Notes under the pieces: generated by a model
What the model was told of the DNA's origin: nothing
The model's database searches: none
Seen by the model: only the letters and a program-made list of their open reading frames with translations
Translations under genes and position numbers: made by a program
Source of the DNA: CAYUAG01 sp964554015
GTDB lineage: Bacteria > Zhuqueibacterota > QNDG01 > CAYUAG01
Assembly: GCA_964554015.1 (NCBI GenBank)
Contig: CAZKMO010000012.1
Coordinates: 1-37,030, forward strand
DNA: 37,030 nucleotides
Direction of reading: 5' to 3'
In this document: positions 33,173-37,030 of the stretch, piece by piece
How the letters are laid out: every line of letters starts with the position of its first letter
Numbering within the stretch: position 1 is the stretch's first letter

Positions 33173-34830
33173 GGAAATGCTTTCCTATTAGGATTAATAG
33201 TTTTTAAATTTTTATCTATTTTTTTAACAGAGAGACTTTCAAAAAGTTTCCATAAAGTCAGAATTCCTATCTGTCCGATTAACCAGTAAGCGATATGTTT
33301 AAATAGGTAGTTATATAATACAGCATACAGCCCGAACATTGGTCCTACAAAGATAATGAAAGTAAATCTTCTCATTCTTTCTCCTTTTTGCCTTTTTTCA
33401 GAAAAAGGGTAGGTATTGATTTGAAAGGAGATAAGGGCAGTGAAAAGTAAACAAAACACAAAAAGGGAAATTAAAAAATGAAGAGTGTGCAGAAGGGGAA
33501 TAAAAAGCGTATAAATAAAGCCCAATAAAATAAAAAAAGGGAAAATATAGCGGAAAAATAGAGCAGTTTTAACTCCCTGATAGAATTTGCCTGGGGATTC
33601 CAGGGGAGCAAGGTGAAATATCCAGGAGGCCTCCCAATCATTACTATATTTCATAAGCATGGTGAGGGAATACATCATCAGGAAGATGAAAATTAAAAAC
33701 AGGGTTATACCTTGACCCAAGAATAAACCATGAATGAGTGGATCCTGTAATTTTTTTTCAAAAATCGCCAATCCCAGAAAGGCAAGGGGAATACCAAGTA
33801 AAGGATAAATCCCCATTTTTACTGATCTGTCTTTTTTACACATGGCGATAGTAAGATCAAAACCGGCGGCCACTTCCGGATTTTTAATAAAAGAGCGAAT
33901 TAGTTTTAAGAAAATATTTTCACCCCCGAAAAGAAGTTTTTTGGGTTTACCCGGGGTATCGGCAACAGTAGTGGCATTAATATTTGCTATCAGTCCCGCA
34001 TACTGAAGTGATATTTTTTTAAAGGCAAATAGAATAATTATTCCAGTGCAGCAAATACCAATCAATCCCAAATGCACATTAATAGGAGTAACCTGGGTGT
34101 GGAACAGGTTTATTATTCCAGCAAACCAGGCAGGCGGAGTGAGGTATAACCAGGTCTGCAGACTCTGTTCCTCTTTTAGCAAAATGTCACTGCGCAGACG
34201 GGGGATAATTTGGTAAAAGAGAAAAAGAGCAAGACTAAATCCAATTTGCAGATAGGCAATGATATCCTTGAATTTTTGATAGTTAATTTTTTGGAGAAGC
34301 AGGGTATAGATGAGTACCACCAAGGAAGCAGTAGCAATATTGGCAAGATAAGCTACTGGTAAAAAGATTATAGGAAACCACAATTGATTTCCTTTAACGC
34401 CAATACCAATTAAGGCCGGAAGTAAGCACAGAGCTGAGGTTATTAAAATAATATAAAATAATAAATTGGCAAGTTTGGCTAGGAAATAGGTTTTGGAATT
34501 AAGGGGTCGATAAGTTAAAATTTCCCAGTCATCCGGATTAAGAATTGAATTACCGAATTCCAAGATAATACTAAAACCACTCATAACCATACCATAGGTA
34601 AGGATGAGCATAGAGTACATAAAGGGATCGGTTTTAGTTACCAGATTGGCAGCTAAAATCAGTCCCATACCGGCATAAAAAATCAGACCGGATATCAGGG
34701 GTGAGAGTTTACCTTTATGCTTCGCTCCGATTCTCTGGTTTTCTCTGAATTCGATTTTGATACTGGTCAGAAAGATAGTTTTCCATTGCAACCAATCAAT
34801 TCTTAGGTGATGTTTAGAATCGTTAATCAT
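33169..34830 (-). CDS. ABC-2-type transporter permease
   Basis: A 553-aa integral membrane protein with about ten or more hydrophobic helices, beginning with a soluble N-terminal stretch of about 45 residues and an EFREN segment. A large loop between the helix groups (about 285-330) is probably cytoplasmic. It overlaps the ATPase gene upstream by one base (TAATG), so the two make one ABC exporter. The substrate cannot be read. The position behind lptD and ddl suggests an envelope role, but that is inference. Confidence 0.85.
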   Translation of the reverse strand: MINDSKHHLRIDWLQWKTIFLTSIKIEFRENQRIGAKHKGKLSPLISGLIFYAGMGLILAANLVTKTDPFMYSMLILTYGMVMSGFSIILEFGNSILNPDDWEILTYRPLNSKTYFLAKLANLLFYIILITSALCLLPALIGIGVKGNQLWFPIIFLPVAYLANIATASLVVLIYTLLLQKINYQKFKDIIAYLQIGFSLALFLFYQIIPRLRSDILLKEEQSLQTWLYLTPPAWFAGIINLFHTQVTPINVHLGLIGICCTGIIILFAFKKISLQYAGLIANINATTVADTPGKPKKLLFGGENIFLKLIRSFIKNPEVAAGFDLTIAMCKKDRSVKMGIYPLLGIPLAFLGLAIFEKKLQDPLIHGLFLGQGITLFLIFIFLMMYSLTMLMKYSNDWEASWIFHLAPLESPGKFYQGVKTALFFRYIFPFFILLGFIYTLFIPLLHTLHFLISLFVFCLLFTALISFQINTYPFSEKRQKGERMRRFTFIIFVGPMFGLYAVLYNYLFKHIAYWLIGQIGILTLWKLFESLSVKKIDKNLKTINPNRKAFP

Positions 34831-35606
34831 TACTCTCCATCATCACTGGTTATACTTTGGGAAAATGCTTTAGCCACTGCATCCATATCCTCACTGTGGG
34901 TGAGACGGCTGAATACTTCTTCCAGAGAAGAACGTTTGGTTAGAGATTTCAGTTTATCTACAGAACCATCAGCAACAATTTTACCCTCCGAAATAATAAT
35001 AACCCGGTCGCATAGATTTTCTACCACATCCAGAATATGGGAACAGTAAAAAATGGTTTTTCCCTCTTTGGTAAGATTACGTAAGAGTTGTTTTAGCATT
35101 AAGGCAGTGTTGGCATCCAGGCCGGTTAGGGGTTCGTCCATAAATATTACTTGAGGATTATGTATCAGGGAAGCAGATATTACCACCTTTTGCTTCATTC
35201 CCTTGGAAAATTCATTCATTCTTTTATGTATGTATGATTTTAATCCGAAGAATTCAATAAATTCTTTAGTCTTTTTTTCTATCATTACTTCACTCATATG
35301 ATACAGTCTGCCCACAAACTGAAGATATTCGAAAGGCGTAAGACTTGTATATAGGGTTCCTGATTCCGGTACATAGCCGATACGTCTCTTTACCTCCATA
35401 GTATTTTTAATAATATCATAATTGCAGATGGTTGCCGTACCTGCTGAAGGAGGCAGCATACCGGTGAGCATCTTAACAGTGGTGGTTTTCCCTGCTCCAT
35501 TAGGGCCCAGATAGCCGCAGATTTGACCCTTAGGAATAGTAATATTCACATTATCAACCGCAGTTAGATTGCCAAAGTGTCGGGTAAGATTATAGAGTTT
35601 AATCAT
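34830..35606 (-). CDS. ABC transporter ATP-binding protein
   Basis: A 258-aa ABC ATPase: Walker A GPNGAGKT (34-41), signature FSKGMKQ (133-139), Walker B VIFMDEP (153-159), D-loop GLD and a late switch His (YCSHILD). It is closest to the ABC-2 drug/lipid exporter and Ccm/Nod-like ATPases. AAGGAG precedes its ATG. It sits 24 nt after ddl and overlaps the permease by one base. Confidence 0.95.
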   Translation of the reverse strand: MIKLYNLTRHFGNLTAVDNVNITIPKGQICGYLGPNGAGKTTTVKMLTGMLPPSAGTATICNYDIIKNTMEVKRRIGYVPESGTLYTSLTPFEYLQFVGRLYHMSEVMIEKKTKEFIEFFGLKSYIHKRMNEFSKGMKQKVVISASLIHNPQVIFMDEPLTGLDANTALMLKQLLRNLTKEGKTIFYCSHILDVVENLCDRVIIISEGKIVADGSVDKLKSLTKRSSLEEVFSRLTHSEDMDAVAKAFSQSITSDDGE

Positions 35607-35630
35607 CCCTGCTCCTTATTTACCTGTTTT

Positions 35631-36752
35631 TTACCGATAAAATTTTAAACTGCTAAGTTCAGTCTGTCTTTCCCGGGCCAGTTTAATTAATCGGTTTATA
35701 AGTTCTGGGTAGGAAATACCAGATTCCTCCCAAAGTTTGGGATACATGCTTATGGGAGTAAATCCAGGTATGGTGTTGATCTCATTAACATAGAGGGTGC
35801 CGCTTTTTTTCTCTAGGAGAAAGTCTACCCTGGCCATTCCTGCACAGTCAAGGGTTTTAAAGGCTTGTACTGCCAGGGATTGAATGGCTTGAGTTGTTTT
35901 TGGGGGAATGTCAGCCGGGATTACCAGTTCAGTGGAATTATCTTCATACTTTGCTTTATAATCGTAAAATTCTTGGGATGGAATAATCTCTCCAATAGAA
36001 GAGGCCATAGGGGTATCATTACCTAACACACTGCATTCCAGCTCTCGGGCATTAATATATTTTTCTACTAGAATTTTCCGATCATAACTGCAGGCTTTAT
36101 TAACCAAAGAAGGAAGTTCATCTTCATGGTGAACTTTGCATACTCCCACACTGGAACCGGAATTAGCCGGCTTAATAAAACAGGGAAACCCAATTTCTCT
36201 TTTTATTCCCTGAATAATAGTCTCAGAAGAGTCTTTCCAGGATTTACGGAGAAACCAGATGAAATCTGGGCTGGGGATGTTATTTTGGAAAAACAGCTGC
36301 TTGGCAATAATTTTATCCAGGGCTATAGCCGAGGCCAGAACATCACATCCTACAAAAGGAATATCTGCCATTTTCAATAATCCCTGCAGAGTCCCATCTT
36401 CACCAAAGCTTCCGTGCAGCAGGGGAAACACAATATCAACCGGTATCACCGCTGTCGAAACTGAGGAACCAGTATTCCGCTTGGTAATGATAGGAATCAA
36501 TCCGGCTGAGCCGGTATCACCTACCAACACCTGAATACAAGGATTTTGTTTCAGATCTTCCAGGGATTGCAGGGTATCAACTTTATCATAGAGTAGCCAT
36601 TTACCCTGTTTGGTGATTTTTACCGGAAGCAGGTTGTATTTTTTTCTGTCAATATTATGGATTATACCGAGGGCAGAACTCAGAGACACTTCATGCTCCA
36701 CGGACCGACCGCCAAAAATTAAAGCAATCTGGATTTTTTTTTGTTTGGGCAT
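35631..36752 (-). CDS. ddl: D-alanine--D-alanine ligase
   Basis: ATP-grasp ligase making the D-Ala-D-Ala dipeptide for peptidoglycan. The 373-aa protein has the N-terminal GGRSVEHEVS motif, the central GSSVGV loop, and EINTIPGFTPISMYPKLWE at the metal and substrate site. The omega-loop residue is Tyr (YKAKY), as in D-Ala-D-Ala rather than D-Ala-D-lactate ligases. GAGGGG lies about 10 nt before the ATG. It lies 18 nt downstream of the lptD end, which ties peptidoglycan precursor supply to outer-membrane assembly in one transcription unit. Confidence 0.96.
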   Translation of the reverse strand: MPKQKKIQIALIFGGRSVEHEVSLSSALGIIHNIDRKKYNLLPVKITKQGKWLLYDKVDTLQSLEDLKQNPCIQVLVGDTGSAGLIPIITKRNTGSSVSTAVIPVDIVFPLLHGSFGEDGTLQGLLKMADIPFVGCDVLASAIALDKIIAKQLFFQNNIPSPDFIWFLRKSWKDSSETIIQGIKREIGFPCFIKPANSGSSVGVCKVHHEDELPSLVNKACSYDRKILVEKYINARELECSVLGNDTPMASSIGEIIPSQEFYDYKAKYEDNSTELVIPADIPPKTTQAIQSLAVQAFKTLDCAGMARVDFLLEKKSGTLYVNEINTIPGFTPISMYPKLWEESGISYPELINRLIKLARERQTELSSLKFYR

Positions 36753-36770
36753 AAAAGGGACCCCTCTAAT

Positions 36771-37030
36771 TTAATAATGTAAGAATTGTGGTGATGATAA
36801 AGCACGCCTGCCCGTGCCTCTTTCATACTTGATATCACTGAGCATGGGAGCTTTAACATTGATTTTAAAATAGAAATGTTTATATATTCCGATGGGGGAC
36901 CACACGAATCGTGCTTCCCAGCAATGCAGGTCACGATAAAAGACCAAATCCTGACTGATCATTTCCCCTTTTTCAAAATCATACCTGCTCGAATAGGTGA
37001 TTTTCCAGTTTTCAGTTAAATTAAAGTTTA
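36771..37030 (-). CDS. lptD: LptD-like LPS-assembly outer-membrane protein, C-terminal fragment
   Basis: Reading on the minus strand from the window edge gives about 86 codons to the TAA at 36771. The segment has YSSRYDFEKGEM, then FYRDLHCWEARFVWSP and FKINVKAPMLSDIKYERG, the characteristic last strands of the FCB-type LptD/OstA barrel. The start and most of the protein lie beyond 37030. LptD places LPS in the outer leaflet. It precedes ddl by 18 nt in the same direction. Confidence 0.85.
   Translation of the reverse strand, partial: NFNLTENWKITYSSRYDFEKGEMISQDLVFYRDLHCWEARFVWSPIGIYKHFYFKINVKAPMLSDIKYERGTGRRALSSPQFLHY

Overview
The window is AT-rich, densely coded bacterial DNA. It carries the end of an LptD-like outer-membrane LPS-assembly protein, a SprA-type giant outer-membrane protein, an exported TolB-propeller/beta-barrel protein, and a large set of oxygen-defence proteins typical of anaerobes (rubrerythrin, rubredoxin, stand-alone diiron ferritin-like proteins, a Prx6-type peroxiredoxin). 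Together these suggest a diderm anaerobe or microaerophile of the Fibrobacteres-Chlorobi-Bacteroidetes (FCB) superphylum, possibly an uncultured lineage such as Cloacimonadota or a neighbour. The phylum is an inference; no rRNA is present.

Layout. 25-7585 (+) is an oxidative-stress, iron and sulfur block: peroxiredoxin, rubrerythrin, an ArsC-like reductase, three diiron ferritin-like proteins, a 54-aa rubredoxin, a ZIP metal transporter broken by a frameshift, an exported MsrB-MsrA fusion, and a NifS/NifU pair. 7656-14392 (+) is an envelope block: signal peptidase I, a STAS protein with an HTH-like tail, a zinc-protease/TolB-propeller/barrel protein, and full-length DsbD. 14380-17497 (-) is an argR-argG-argH operon with a near-consensus promoter overlapped by a palindromic operator. 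17928-18747 (+) holds two unrecognised small genes. A gene-poor stretch of about 0.8 kb follows, ending in a structured leader in front of sprA (19567-25653). 25884-31475 (+) holds an ALDH7-type aldehyde dehydrogenase, an SDR protein lacking the catalytic Tyr, a TudS/DUF1722 (RudS-type) tRNA desulfidase candidate, a 3-methyladenine glycosylase with no ordinary start codon, and two small hypothetical genes. The spacers here carry families of degenerate 7-mer and 8-mer tandem repeats and a palindromic element. 31484-37030 (-) is a compact run reading lptD (partial), ddl, ABC ATPase, ABC permease, and an amidohydrolase-like protein that has lost several metal ligands.

How it fits together. The first block would detoxify peroxide and protect Fe-S enzymes: rubredoxin feeds electrons to rubrerythrin-type proteins, and NifS/NifU rebuild clusters. 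DsbD plausibly supplies reducing power across the membrane to the exported MsrBA. Signal peptidase, LptD, Ddl, SprA and the barrel protein serve envelope assembly. The most interesting items are the apparently bistable sprA leader, the argR promoter/operator with an almost absent 5' UTR, the degenerate active sites of the SDR and YtcJ-like proteins, the glycosylase start, and the layered intergenic repeats. No phage, transposase, CRISPR array, tRNA or rRNA was recognised.
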